Source of the DNA: Pseudomonadota bacterium
GTDB lineage: Bacteria > Pseudomonadota > Gammaproteobacteria > Burkholderiales > Burkholderiaceae_C
Length of the DNA stretch: 14,509 bases
Assembly: GCA_023460715.1 (NCBI GenBank)
Contig: JAEWPH010000290.1
Span: forward strand, 1 to 14,509
Reading direction: 5' to 3'
Under the pieces are notes generated by a model. That model was not told where the DNA came from. It made no database searches and worked only from the letters and a program-made list of their open reading frames with translations. Positions 1-7,772 of the stretch are shown here, piece by piece. The translations under genes and the position numbers were made by a program. How positions within the stretch are numbered: the stretch's first letter is position 1; each line of letters begins with the position of its first letter.

Positions 1-1619
1 CCGCGGCCCTGCGTGGGGGCGCCAGCGCCGGCAGCGGCCCGTGGCAGGTGCTGCGCGGCGAACTGCGCGGCGTGAGCGATGTCGAGCGCATTACCGCCCG
101 CATCGCGCTGCGGCAAGTGCGCCCGCGCGAACTGGTCGGCCTGTGCAAGACGCTACAAAAAGCAGAGCTGCTTGCGCAATCTGCACAAGCGCCAGAGCCA
201 TTTTTGGCTCAAATCTTTGAACACCTGCGCCCGCCGGTGGATTGCGGCGCGCTGCTGCGCGCGGCCATCCACGAGGAGCCCGCCGCGCTGGTGCGCGACG
301 GCGGCGTGATCGCGACCGGCTTCGACGCCGAGCTGGACGAGCTGCGCGGCATCCAGACCAACTGCGATGCCTTCCTGCTCGACCTGGAAACGCGCGAGAA
401 GGCCCGCACCGGCATCCCCAACCTGCGCGTGCAGTTCAACAAGGTGCACGGCTTCTACATCGAGGTGACGGGCAGCCACCTGGACCGCGTGCCCGACGAC
501 TACCGCCGCCGCCAGACGCTGAAGAACGCCGAACGCTTCATCACGCCGGAGCTCAAGACCTTCGAGGACAAGGCCCTGTCGGCGCAGGAGCGCGGCCTGG
601 CGCGCGAGAAGTGGCTGTACGAACAGGTACTGGACCAGCTCCAGCCGCACGTGCCCGCCCTGACCCGCCTGGCGCACGCGCTGGCGACGCTGGACGCGCT
701 GTGCGCGCTCACCGAACGCTCGCTCACGCTCAACTGGTGCGCTCCGCAGTTCGTGAACGAGCCCTGCATCGAGATCGAGGCCGGCCGCCACCCGGTGGTG
801 GAGGCGCGGCTGGCCGAGACCTCGTCCGGCGCGTTCATCCCCAACCACACGCGGCTCAACGCCAACACGCGCATGCAGGTCATCACCGGCCCCAACATGG
901 GCGGTAAATCGACCTACATGCGCCAGGTGGCGCTGATCGTGCTGCTGGCCAGCATGGGCAGCCACGTACCGGCGGCCAGCTGCCGGCTGGGGCCCATCGA
1001 CGCCATCCACACCCGCATCGGCGCGGCGGACGACCTGGCGAACGCGCAGTCCACCTTCATGCTGGAGATGACCGAGGCGGCGCAAATCCTGCACGCGGCC
1101 ACGCCGCACAGCCTGGTGCTGATGGACGAGATCGGGCGCGGCACCAGCACCTTCGACGGACTGGCCCTGGCCAGTGGCATCGCCACGCACCTGCACGACC
1201 GCACCAAGGCGTTCACGCTGTTCGCCACGCACTACTTCGAGCTGACCGAACTGTCGGCCCGCCACCAGCACGCCATGAACGTGCACGTGGGCGCCACCGA
1301 GTCGGGCCACGACATCGTCTTCCTGCACGAGATCCAGCCCGGCCCCGCCAGCCGCAGCTACGGCATCCAGGTGGCCAAACTGGCGGGCGTGCCGGCCGCC
1401 GTGCTCAACCATGCGCGTCACACCCTGGCGGCGCTGGAAGAGCGCGCGGGCGAGGACGATCTGCAGGTCGATCTCTTCGCGCCGCCGCCCGAGCCCGAGG
1501 TGTCCGCCGCGAGCCCGGTGGAGGCCGCACTGGCGGCCCTGCAACCGGACACGATGAGCCCGCGCGAGGCCCTGGATGCGCTGTACCAGCTGCAACGCCT
1601 GGTGCCACCGCGGCAGTGA
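1..1619 (+). CDS. mutS: DNA mismatch repair protein MutS (5'-partial, C-terminal 538 residues)
   Basis: MutS recognises mispaired bases and small loops in DNA and, through its ATPase, recruits MutL. The frame is open from base 3 to the TGA at 1617-1619 with no start needed inside the window. A GTG at 48 falls inside the conserved lever region and is not the real start; about 330 N-terminal residues lie outside. Visible parts are the core/lever and clamp domains, then the ABC-type ATPase with Walker [10 protein letters not shown] (888-914), Walker B and signature [10 protein letters not shown] (about 1122-1152) and the FATHYFELT switch. The C-terminus has QVDLF (1464-1478), matching a beta-clamp-binding motif, and a short helical tail with [12 protein letters not shown], typical of the oligomerisation domain. 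Bases 152-214 are a copy of a dispersed repeat that is translated in frame (see findings). All ATPase motifs are intact, so the protein is probably functional. Confidence 0.97.
   Translation, partial: AALRGGASAGSGPWQVLRGELRGVSDVERITARIALRQVRPRELVGLCKTLQKAELLAQSAQAPEPFLAQIFEHLRPPVDCGALLRAAIHEEPAALVRDGGVIATGFDAELDELRGIQTNCDAFLLDLETREKARTGIPNLRVQFNKVHGFYIEVTGSHLDRVPDDYRRRQTLKNAERFITPELKTFEDKALSAQERGLAREKWLYEQVLDQLQPHVPALTRLAHALATLDALCALTERSLTLNWCAPQFVNEPCIEIEAGRHPVVEARLAETSSGAFIPNHTRLNANTRMQVITGPNMGGKSTYMRQVALIVLLASMGSHVPAASCRLGPIDAIHTRIGAADDLANAQSTFMLEMTEAAQILHAATPHSLVLMDEIGRGTSTFDGLALASGIATHLHDRTKAFTLFATHYFELTELSARHQHAMNVHVGATESGHDIVFLHEIQPGPASRSYGIQVAKLAGVPAAVLNHARHTLAALEERAGEDDLQVDLFAPPPEPEVSAASPVEAALAALQPDTMSPREALDALYQLQRLVPPRQ
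152..214 (+). repeat. Dispersed short palindromic repeat, copy A (inside mutS)
   Basis: About 63 bp starting GCTACAAAAAG and ending near TTTTTGGCTCAAAT. It shares AGCTGCTTGCGC exactly with copy B and the CAAGCG / GCCATTTTTGG end with copies B and D. The centre can pair as GCTTG (170-174) with CAAGC (186-190). By hand count 31 of 63 bases are G or C, clearly below the surrounding mutS. It is read in frame as roughly residues 50-70 of the visible MutS ([20 protein letters not shown]). Confidence 0.75.
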
Positions 1620-1625
1620 CACCAC

Positions 1626-1684
1626 AAGCCAAAATGGCCTCTACCGCTTATCCCACCTGCGCAAGCAGCTACGAATTTTGATAG
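1626..1684 (-). repeat. Dispersed short palindromic repeat, copy B (3' of mutS)
   Basis: Read on the minus strand it starts CTATCAAAATTCGTAGCTGC and ends GGCCATTTTGGCTT, aligning along its length with copies A, C and D. It begins only 6 bases after the mutS stop. The core pairs weakly as GCTT (1646-1649) with AAGC (1663-1666). The position suggests it could act as, or replace, a 3' structure for the mutS transcript, but there is no clear U-tract terminator. Confidence 0.75.
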
Positions 1685-1726
1685 TCCGGCCCGTGCCCTG
1701 CATGGCAGAGTGCGGCCGACCCAGGC

Positions 1727-1881
1727 AACGCTGAACAAGTCTCCGCGATGCGGCGCGCTTTGCGGGGGAGTGGGCGGCAAGGCGCAAACCGCAGCCACAG
1801 CCGCCGCTATGGCGAGGATTTGCAACGCGGCAGACCGCCCCCAGCAGAGATGCGCAGCGCGCGAGAGACTTGTTCAACGTT
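1727..1881. repeat. ~155 bp imperfect inverted-repeat element (MITE-like)
   Basis: The ends are 17 bp inverted repeats that match at 16 positions: AACGCTGAACAAGTCTC at 1727-1743 and GAGACTTGTTCAACGTT at 1865-1881. Inside these, CGCG, a G-rich run (GGGGG) and TTGCAAA/GCGCAAA-like blocks also roughly mirror each other, so the whole stretch could fold as one long imperfect hairpin. It has no coding capacity that looks real and no obvious target-site duplication. It ends 35 bases before the Anbu start codon and may carry part of that gene's leader. A miniature transposable element is my best reading; a structured leader RNA is the alternative. Confidence 0.55.
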
Positions 1882-1916
1882 GTCCTAAACTCCCTCCTTT
1901 TGCTCCGAACCGCTCC

Positions 1917-2744
1917 ATGACGTATTGCGTCGCCATCAAACTCAACGCCGGCCTGGTGTTCCTCTCCGACTCGCGCACCAACGCCGGCCTCGACCAGATC
2001 AGCTCTTTCCGCAAGATGATGATCTACGAGAAGGCAGGCGACCGCTTCATGGTGCTGCTGTCGGCCGGCAACCTGAGCATCTCGCAGTCGGTGCGGGAAA
2101 TCCTCCAGGTCGAGCAGGTCCAGGACCGCGATGACGGCCCGCCAGTCACCATCTGGAACGCCACCAGCATGTTCGACGTGGCCCGCGTGCTGGGCTCGGC
2201 CGTGCGCCGCGTGCACGAGCGCGACGGCGCCGCCCTCAAGCGCTCGGGCGTGGACTTCAATGTCTCGCTGGTGCTGGGCGGGCAGATCCAGGGCGAGGGC
2301 ATGCGCCTGTTCCAGGTGTATTCGGCCGGCAACTTCATCGAGGCGACGGCGGAGACGCCCTACTTCCAGGTCGGCGAGTCCAAATACGGCAAGCCCGTGC
2401 TCGACCGCGTGCTCACGCCCGAGACCCCGCTGGACGAGGCCGCCAAGTGCGCGCTGGTGTCCATGGACAGCACGCTCAAGTCCAACCTGTCCGTCGGCCT
2501 GCCGCTGGACCTGGTGGTCTACGAGGAAGGCCGGTTCTCCACCGACAAGGTGGTCTGCATCGACGAGAACAACCCCTACTTCCGCATGCTGCACAACAGC
2601 TGGGGCGAGAAGCTGCGCCAGGTGTTCGACAGCATCGAGGACCCGGCCTGGAACGGCGGCGCCACCGAGGTGCCGATCCGCGTCGACCCCACGCGCAGCC
2701 GGCCGATCAAGAAGATCACCAACCCGCGCGACAAGCTCATCTGA
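1917..2744 (+). CDS. Proteasome-type peptidase Anbu (ancestral beta subunit)
   Basis: This 275-residue protein belongs to the bacterial Anbu family of Ntn-hydrolases, cytosolic relatives of HslV and 20S proteasome beta subunits that assemble into ring- or helix-like oligomers. The start at 1917 is chosen because it gives M-T-Y-C-V-A; after Met removal Thr becomes the N-terminal nucleophile. Counting that Thr as 1, the LSDSRTNAG motif supplies Asp17 and the FRKM motif Lys32, the places expected for the proteasome-type catalytic set. The frame stays open upstream to 1710, but that stretch only translates the inverted-repeat element. No good Shine-Dalgarno is visible. Anbu is usually encoded with an ATP-grasp protein, an alpha-E protein and a transglutaminase-like protein; none is seen here. 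Natural substrates are not established for the family. Confidence 0.93.
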   Translation: MTYCVAIKLNAGLVFLSDSRTNAGLDQISSFRKMMIYEKAGDRFMVLLSAGNLSISQSVREILQVEQVQDRDDGPPVTIWNATSMFDVARVLGSAVRRVHERDGAALKRSGVDFNVSLVLGGQIQGEGMRLFQVYSAGNFIEATAETPYFQVGESKYGKPVLDRVLTPETPLDEAAKCALVSMDSTLKSNLSVGLPLDLVVYEEGRFSTDKVVCIDENNPYFRMLHNSWGEKLRQVFDSIEDPAWNGGATEVPIRVDPTRSRPIKKITNPRDKLI

Positions 2745-2749
2745 ACCCT

Positions 2750-2785
2750 GCCGCGGGTACCGGCCTGCGCGCCGGAGCCTGCGGC
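2750..2785 (+). promoter_or_regulatory. Strong GC hairpin between Anbu and hydrolase genes
   Basis: Bases 2750-2764 pair with 2771-2785 around a six-base loop. Of 15 positions, 12 are Watson-Crick pairs, two are G-U and one is an A-A mismatch (2759/2776). It lies 6 bases after the Anbu stop and 19 bases before the hydrolase ATG. It is followed by a C/G-rich stretch, not a T run, so it is not a classical intrinsic terminator. It could protect the upstream mRNA 3' end, cause partial termination or hide the downstream start region. Confidence 0.6.
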
Positions 2786-2804
2786 ACCACCGCGCCGCCG
2801 CCCC

Positions 2805-3623
2805 ATGCCCTCCATCGTCTTCTCGCACGCCAACAGCTTCCCGGCCGGGACCTACCGCGTCCTGTTCGGCCTGCTGCGCGAACGGGGCTTCGACGTGAGC
2901 GCGGTGGACCGCTACGGGCACGATCCGCGCTATCCCGTCACCAACAACTGGCCGCACCTGGTGCAGCACCTGGCGGACTTCGCGACCGAACAGCAGCAGC
3001 GCACGGGAGAGCCGGCCTTCCTGGTGGGCCACTCGCTGGGCGGCTTTCTGAGCGTGATGGCGGCAGCGCGGCACCCGGGCCTGGCGCAGGGCGTGGTGCT
3101 GATCGACTCCCCGCTGATCAGCGGCTGGCGCGCCAGTGCACTGGACGTGGCCAAGCGCACCCAGGTGGTCGGCTCGGTCTCGCCCGGCAAGATCAGCCGC
3201 GCGCGCCGCAATACCTGGGCCGACGACGCCGAGGCGCTGGAGCACTTCCGCCGCAAGAAGGCCTTCGCCCGCTGGGACCCGAAGGTTCTGGAGGACTATG
3301 TCAGGCACGGCCTGCTCGACGAGGACGGCCAGCGCGTGCTGGCCTTCGACCGCAGTGTGGAGACGGCGATCTACAACACGCTGCCGCACAACCTGGCGCA
3401 CCTGCTGCGCACGCACCCGCTGCAATGCCCTGCAGCCTTCATCGGCGGCCGCGCCTCGGAAGAGATGCGCCAGGTGGGCATGGCGATGACGCAGCGCATC
3501 ACCCAGGGGCGGATCATGATGCTCGATGGCAGCCATCTGTTTCCGATGGAGCAGCCCCAAGCCACCGCCGCAGCGATCGAGGCCTCGGTGCTGAACCTGG
3601 CCGCCGTCCGCGGCACGCACTGA
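2805..3623 (+). CDS. Alpha/beta-fold hydrolase
   Basis: A 272-residue serine hydrolase of the alpha/beta-hydrolase superfamily, probably cytosolic since no signal peptide is visible. The N-terminal HANSFPAGTYR segment is an HG-like oxyanion region. The nucleophile elbow is GHSLGG (residues 75-80, Ser77) and the catalytic His is probably His244 in DGSHLFPMEQP. The acid is not certain; Asp101 in VVLIDSP or a Glu near 219-220 are candidates. The middle (about 105-200) is a helical lid. The gene follows the Anbu gene by 60 bases on the same strand, so they may be co-transcribed across the hairpin at 2750-2785. The substrate cannot be deduced; an esterase or a peptidase-like role are both possible. 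Confidence 0.88.
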   Translation: MPSIVFSHANSFPAGTYRVLFGLLRERGFDVSAVDRYGHDPRYPVTNNWPHLVQHLADFATEQQQRTGEPAFLVGHSLGGFLSVMAAARHPGLAQGVVLIDSPLISGWRASALDVAKRTQVVGSVSPGKISRARRNTWADDAEALEHFRRKKAFARWDPKVLEDYVRHGLLDEDGQRVLAFDRSVETAIYNTLPHNLAHLLRTHPLQCPAAFIGGRASEEMRQVGMAMTQRITQGRIMMLDGSHLFPMEQPQATAAAIEASVLNLAAVRGTH

Positions 3624-3733
3624 GCACGCCTGCGGGAAGAACACGGCGGGACGTTAAGCGATAGATCTACCGATCTGGGTGGGGCTCAAGCAGAGCGACC
3701 GCCTCTCCTTCCGCGGCCAGAAGCCAACCGCCT

Positions 3734-5062
3734 TCAACTCGTCTGCGCGTAGCAGACGCAGCCGCGGCCGGCCCGTTTGGCGGCGTACATGGCCTGGTCG
3801 GCTCGGCGCAGCAGTTCGTCCACGTCGGGTCGGATCGGCGGATGCGTGGCGATGCCGATGCTGGCACCGATCCGAAGGGTGTGTCCATGCATCTCCATGG
3901 GGCCGGAGAGAACCTCGATCGCACGTTCGGCGATCCGGCGCGCGGTGTCCGCGCCTTCTTCGCGGTCGATCATGATCACGAACTCGTCGCCCCCCACGCG
4001 GGCCAGCATGTCGTGCTCGCGCACCACGCCGCGCAGCCGCTGCGCCACGATGCGCAGCACCTCGTCGCCCACCAGGTGGCCCTGGGCGTCGTTGATGTGC
4101 TTGAACCCGTCGAGGTCGATGAACATCAGCGCCAGCCGCGTTCCCCGGTGGCAGGCATCGGCCAGCGCCTGCTGGAACCGCTGATGGAACGCCGCCCGGT
4201 TGGACAGGCCGGTGAGCGAGTCGTGGTTGGCCAGGTAGTGGTGCTGGCGGGCGATCTGGGCGCGTGCCGATACGTCCTGCACCAGCGCCATGATGGAGAT
4301 CACACGGCCCGAAGCATCGGTGAGGGCGGAATTGAACCACTCGCAGTCCACCTGCGCCCCGTCGCTGGCGCGCAGGAAGGAGGTCTCGATGCGGTTCTGC
4401 GACTCCTCGCCCATCTGCAGCCGGTTCAGGGCGACGGCCAGGTTGCTGTCGTGCGTGGCCGGGCCCAGCAGTTCGTGCAGGGAACGCGCCTCGATCTGCA
4501 CCACGTCTTCCCAGCCCATCAGGTGCACGGCCCGCCGCGAGCAGTGGACCACGCGCAGGTCCTGGTCCATCTCCAGCACCGCCAGCGGGCTGTTGTCCAT
4601 ATGCGAGGACAGCCGCTGGTTGGCCACGCGCAGCGCGGTCATCGTCACCTGCAGCTCGTGCACGCCCAATGCGGCGGTCACGAACCCGTCGATCTCGTCC
4701 TGCGCATTGCGCCAGGGCGTGAGGCAGATGGTGCGCCACTCCTCCACGCCGTCGGGGTTCAGCAGGAGCCGCTGGTAGCCTACCCGCTCGCCACGCATCA
4801 CGCGTTCGACGAAGGGCAGGAAACGGGCGTAGTTGTACTCGCCGTAGAGTTCGAGCAGCGTCTTGCCCTGCAGTTCGTGCGGCTCCTTGCGAAACCAGCG
4901 CGCGTACTCGGTGTTGGCATAGACCAGCCTCTGCTGACGGTTGATCACCGCGATGGTGGAGCCGACATTCCGGGTGAGCAAAGCCAACATCTCCTCGGCC
5001 GGCCAGGCAGGAAGGGGCGACTCGGAGGCTTTGCTTCGGAACGGCGGCTCGTTGGACGTCAT
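3734..5062 (-). CDS. PAS-PAS-GGDEF diguanylate cyclase
   Basis: A 442-residue soluble protein predicted to make cyclic-di-GMP from two GTP. Two PAS sensor folds span about residues 28-135 and 150-265, followed by a GGDEF domain at about 275-440. The active-site motif GGDEF (357-361) is intact, the FIDLDGFK metal-binding segment (314-321) is present, and an RxxD inhibitory site (REHD, 348-351) sits exactly five residues before it, so product feedback inhibition is expected. There is no EAL domain, membrane segment or signal peptide. It converges with the hydrolase gene across a 110-base gap with no clear terminator, and lies 170 bases downstream of uppP on the same strand. The start at 5062 has no strong Shine-Dalgarno and is a best choice. 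The ligand sensed by the PAS domains is unknown. Confidence 0.94.
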   Translation of the reverse strand: MTSNEPPFRSKASESPLPAWPAEEMLALLTRNVGSTIAVINRQQRLVYANTEYARWFRKEPHELQGKTLLELYGEYNYARFLPFVERVMRGERVGYQRLLLNPDGVEEWRTICLTPWRNAQDEIDGFVTAALGVHELQVTMTALRVANQRLSSHMDNSPLAVLEMDQDLRVVHCSRRAVHLMGWEDVVQIEARSLHELLGPATHDSNLAVALNRLQMGEESQNRIETSFLRASDGAQVDCEWFNSALTDASGRVISIMALVQDVSARAQIARQHHYLANHDSLTGLSNRAAFHQRFQQALADACHRGTRLALMFIDLDGFKHINDAQGHLVGDEVLRIVAQRLRGVVREHDMLARVGGDEFVIMIDREEGADTARRIAERAIEVLSGPMEMHGHTLRIGASIGIATHPPIRPDVDELLRRADQAMYAAKRAGRGCVCYAQTS

Positions 5063-5232
5063 GCGGCGGGGACCATCTCGGGCACCGCCGTCTCCACCCG
5101 ACCGGCAATGCCCTGGTTACGTTTTGTTTCGCCAGCTTATCACCTTCCGCCCGATCAGCCAGAGGCGAAGCCCTGGTCAAGGGCACGCGCCCCCCGCACG
5201 CCCGCGTCTGCAGCGCGCCGTGACAGAAGCGC

Positions 5233-6057
5233 CTACTCCGTCCAGGTCACCACGCCCGTCCAGGCAGTGACCAGCACGACGATGCCGAACACGATGCGGT
5301 AGTAGGCAAAGGGCACGAAGCTGTGGGTGCTGATGTAGCGCAGCAGCCAGCGCACGCAGAGCCAGGCGCTGATGAAGGCGAAGACCAGGCCGGTGGCGAA
5401 CAGCGGGATGTCCTCGACCGACAGCAGGTGCCGCTCCTTGATCAGGCTGTACACGCCCGCGCCGATCAGGGTGGGGATGGCCAGGAAGAAGGAAAAGTCC
5501 GTGGCGGCCTTGCGCGACAGGCCCAGCAGCATGCCGCCGATGATGGTGGCGCCGCTGCGGCTGGTGCCGGGCACCATGGCAAGGCACTGCACCAGGCCGA
5601 CCTTGAGCGCGTCCATCGGCGTCATGTCGTCCACGGACTGCACGCGCACGGTCGTCGCGGGGCGGCGCTCCACCCACAGGATGATGAAGCCCCCCAGGAT
5701 GAACGTGGTGGCCACGACCGTGGGCGTGAACAGGTGGGCCTTGATGAACTTGCCGAAGATCAGTGCCAGCACCACCGCCGGGATGAAGCCGATCACCACG
5801 TTCATCGCGAAGCGCCGCGCCTGCCGGTCGGTGGGCAGCGCCACGACCGTGGAACGGATCTTCTGCCAGTACACCAGGATCACCGCGAAGATCGCGCCGG
5901 TCTGGATGGCGATATCGAAAACCTTGGCCTTGGCGTCATCGAAACCGAGCAAGGCGCCTGCGAGGATCAGATGGCCGGTCGACGAGATGGGAAGGAATTC
6001 GGTCAGGCCCTCGACGACGCCCATGATGGCGGCTTTGATCAGCAAAAGAATGTCCAC
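5233..6057 (-). CDS. uppP: Undecaprenyl-diphosphatase UppP (BacA family)
   Basis: An integral inner-membrane enzyme that removes a phosphate from undecaprenyl diphosphate to recycle the lipid carrier for peptidoglycan and other surface polymers; extra copies give bacitracin resistance in known cases. The 274-residue product has the two family signatures: [18 protein letters not shown] (residues 13-30, with Glu16, Glu20, Ser26 and His29) and [10 protein letters not shown] (162-171, with Arg167). Hydrophobic segments run throughout, as expected for a multi-span protein. I chose the GTG at 6057 because it lies seven bases after an AGGAAG ribosome-binding sequence and gives the usual [10 protein letters not shown]-terminus. 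An ATG at 6099 would add 14 residues and swallow that site. Length matches the family. Confidence 0.96.
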   Translation of the reverse strand: MDILLLIKAAIMGVVEGLTEFLPISSTGHLILAGALLGFDDAKAKVFDIAIQTGAIFAVILVYWQKIRSTVVALPTDRQARRFAMNVVIGFIPAVVLALIFGKFIKAHLFTPTVVATTFILGGFIILWVERRPATTVRVQSVDDMTPMDALKVGLVQCLAMVPGTSRSGATIIGGMLLGLSRKAATDFSFFLAIPTLIGAGVYSLIKERHLLSVEDIPLFATGLVFAFISAWLCVRWLLRYISTHSFVPFAYYRIVFGIVVLVTAWTGVVTWTE

Positions 6058-6411
6058 GCAAGCTTCCTGTGAGATGAAATACAACGGATAAAAAACCAAG
6101 AACGGCGCCGATTATCCGGGGCAGCGCATGAATGCAGCGTGAACGCCCCCTGCGGGGTCCTGGCGGTGGCCGGCAATCCCGCCGCCGGCAGGGGCTGGTC
6201 CGCAGGCCCATCCCACGCGAAGGCCGGGGGCAGGCAGCGCTAGACGACGGCAGCACTTACCCGTCCGGAGTCATCCTATTGCGCTCCCCTGCGGCCCTGG
6301 TGTCAGATGCGAGGGGAGCGGCCGTGCCGGTGTGCCGACGCCTGAAGCGCCCGCAGGCGACAGCGCCGGGGCAAGGCGCCCTGTACGCTCCCCGAAGCGC
6401 TCCCTGCCCCC
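6058..6411. other. Divergent intergenic region between uppP and the MFS gene
   Basis: These 354 bases must hold the promoters of both diverging genes. A GATAAT hexamer on the minus strand (6111-6116) is a possible -10 for uppP, but no good -35 lies at the right spacing. A possible stem pairs GCTCCCCT (6283-6290) with AGGGGAGC (6312-6319) around a 21-base loop, upstream of the MFS gene. Open frames across this stretch look like composition effects and I do not call a gene. Confidence 0.4.
6063..6068 (-). promoter_or_regulatory. Shine-Dalgarno site of uppP
   Basis: On the minus strand AGGAAG lies five to seven bases before GTG at 6057. It is the clearest ribosome-binding site in the window and decides for the GTG start over the upstream in-frame ATG at 6099. 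Confidence 0.7.
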
Positions 6412-7668
6412 ATGTCCTCCACAGCACCTCCTTCTCTTTCCTCCACCCGCGCCGCCTGGTGGATGCTCACCGCGCTGACCTCCGGCTTCGCGCTGAGCCA
6501 AGCCTACCGCACCGTCGCCGCCATCATGGCCACCAGCCTGCAGGCCGAGTTCGGCCTGACGCCGCAGGCGCTGGGCGTCTTCGCCGGGGCTTTCCATTTC
6601 GCATTCGGTGCGATGCAGTTGTTCATGGGCATCGGCATCGACCTCTATGGCGTGCGGCGCACGGTGCTGTCGGCCTTTCCCGTGGCCATCGCCGGCGCAG
6701 TGCTCTCCGCCCTGGCCCCCAGCTACGCGGCCCTGCTGTGCGGGCAGGTGCTGATCGGCGTGGGCTGCGCGCCGGCGTTCCTGGTGTGCACGGTGTTCAT
6801 CGCGCGGCAGTTCGCGGCATCACGTTTCGCAGCGGTGTCGGGTGCGTCGATGGCTATGGGCACGCTGGGCATGCTGTTCACCGGTACGCCGCTCGCCTGG
6901 CTGGTGGAGCACCTGTCCTGGCGCGCGGGGTTCGCCGTCCTCGGCGGACTGTCGGCGCTGGCCTGGCTGTGGATCTGCGTGGCCGTGCAAGAGCCTGCCG
7001 CCCCGGGCAGCGGCGCAGGCGGCGCCCCTGCCCCGCGCGAGTCGCTGCGTGAAGCCGTCGGCCGCTTCGCCGCCCTGTTCACGCTGCCGCACACCTGGGG
7101 CATCGTGGCGCTGGGCAGCGTGACCTACGCGGCCTTCATCTCGCTGCGGGGCCTGTGGCTGGGGCCGCTGCTGATCGAGCGCCACGGGTTCTCGCTGGTG
7201 GAAAGCGGCCACGTGGCGCTGGCCGTCTCGGTGGTCTCGCTGTGCGGCCCGTTGCTCTTTGGCCGGCTCGATCCGGGGCCCGGAACGCGGCGCCGCTGGA
7301 TCATGGGCTGCACCCTGGCGGTGGCCGCGCTGTTCGTCGCATTCGCCTTCGCGCAGCACACCTGGGTGGATGTGGGCGGTGCGCTGCTGGTCGGGCTGCT
7401 GTCGGGCTACATCATCCTGCAGTACGCCGATGTGCGGGCGGCCTACCCTGCGGCGCTCACCGGCCGGGCCATGGCGGTGTTCACCATGGCGATGTTCCTG
7501 GGCGTGGCGGCGATGCAGTGGCTGACGGGCTGGATCGCCACGTGGGCCACCGCGCGGGGCATCGACCCGTTCCTGGCCGTGATGGGTGGGATCGCCGCCT
7601 TGCTGGCAGGGGGCATGGTCGCGTTCCGCACACTGCCGGCACCACCGGGCGAGCCCGCCAAGGGCTGA
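6412..7668 (+). CDS. Major facilitator superfamily (MFS) transporter
   Basis: A 418-residue inner-membrane carrier with about 12 hydrophobic helices in two halves: roughly 15-192 and 227-406, separated by a polar Ala/Pro/Gly-rich loop (193-222). The loop between helices 2 and 3 carries GIDLYGVRR (75-83), a recognisable MFS motif A, and a weaker counterpart GRLDPGPGTRRR (284-295) follows helix 8. Nothing in the sequence fixes the substrate or direction. The gene converges with the FAD monooxygenase gene; 105 bases between them hold repeat copy C and a small stem (7670-7675 with 7684-7689) right after the stop. No Shine-Dalgarno is obvious before the ATG. A transport role for an aromatic compound handled by the neighbouring monooxygenase is possible but is only inference from position. 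Confidence 0.9.
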   Translation: MSSTAPPSLSSTRAAWWMLTALTSGFALSQAYRTVAAIMATSLQAEFGLTPQALGVFAGAFHFAFGAMQLFMGIGIDLYGVRRTVLSAFPVAIAGAVLSALAPSYAALLCGQVLIGVGCAPAFLVCTVFIARQFAASRFAAVSGASMAMGTLGMLFTGTPLAWLVEHLSWRAGFAVLGGLSALAWLWICVAVQEPAAPGSGAGGAPAPRESLREAVGRFAALFTLPHTWGIVALGSVTYAAFISLRGLWLGPLLIERHGFSLVESGHVALAVSVVSLCGPLLFGRLDPGPGTRRRWIMGCTLAVAALFVAFAFAQHTWVDVGGALLVGLLSGYIILQYADVRAAYPAALTGRAMAVFTMAMFLGVAAMQWLTGWIATWATARGIDPFLAVMGGIAALLAGGMVAFRTLPAPPGEPAKG

Positions 7669-7705
7669 GGCCGCCGGCCCAGCGGCGGCAGCCCGTGCCA
7701 CCGCC

Positions 7706-7766
7706 ATGAAAGCCAAAAAGACCCTGCAGCGCTCGCCCATCAAGCGCATGCAGCTATACAAAGAGC
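7706..7766 (-). repeat. Dispersed short palindromic repeat, copy C
   Basis: On the minus strand it carries TATAGCTGCATGCGCTTGAT followed by GGGCGAGCGC and TTTTTGGCTTTCAT, aligning with copy D (TATAGCTATATGCGCT, AAGCGC, ATTTTGG). The centre forms a stem GCAGCGCT (7726-7733) with AGCGC-A-TGC (7743-7751), with one bulged A. It fills the gap between the convergent MFS and FAD monooxygenase genes and stops 6 bases before the latter's stop codon, so it may serve as a shared 3' structure. Confidence 0.75.
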
Positions 7767-7772
7767 AGCAAA

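Noticed and set aside
1641..3644. 667-codon open frame on the minus strand opposite the Anbu and hydrolase genes
   Set aside because: Its translation is rich in Ala, Arg, His, Gln and Val with no recognisable domain, and it is antisense to two clear genes; high G+C explains the lack of stops.
5159..5176. Hairpin CCAGAGGCGAAGCCCTGG downstream of uppP as a terminator
   Set aside because: The stem is short with a G-T pair and there is no T run after it on the minus strand.
3842..5302. 486-codon plus-strand open frame opposite the PAS-PAS-GGDEF gene
   Set aside because: Antisense shadow of a complete, motif-bearing cyclase gene.
6111..6139. Promoter for uppP based on GATAAT at 6111-6116
   Set aside because: No sequence close to TTGACA lies 16-18 bases upstream, so it is mentioned only within the gap description.
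6132..6411. Possible small genes in the uppP-MFS gap
   Set aside because: Frames there are Arg/Pro/Gly-rich, lack ribosome-binding sites and run on into the MFS gene out of frame.
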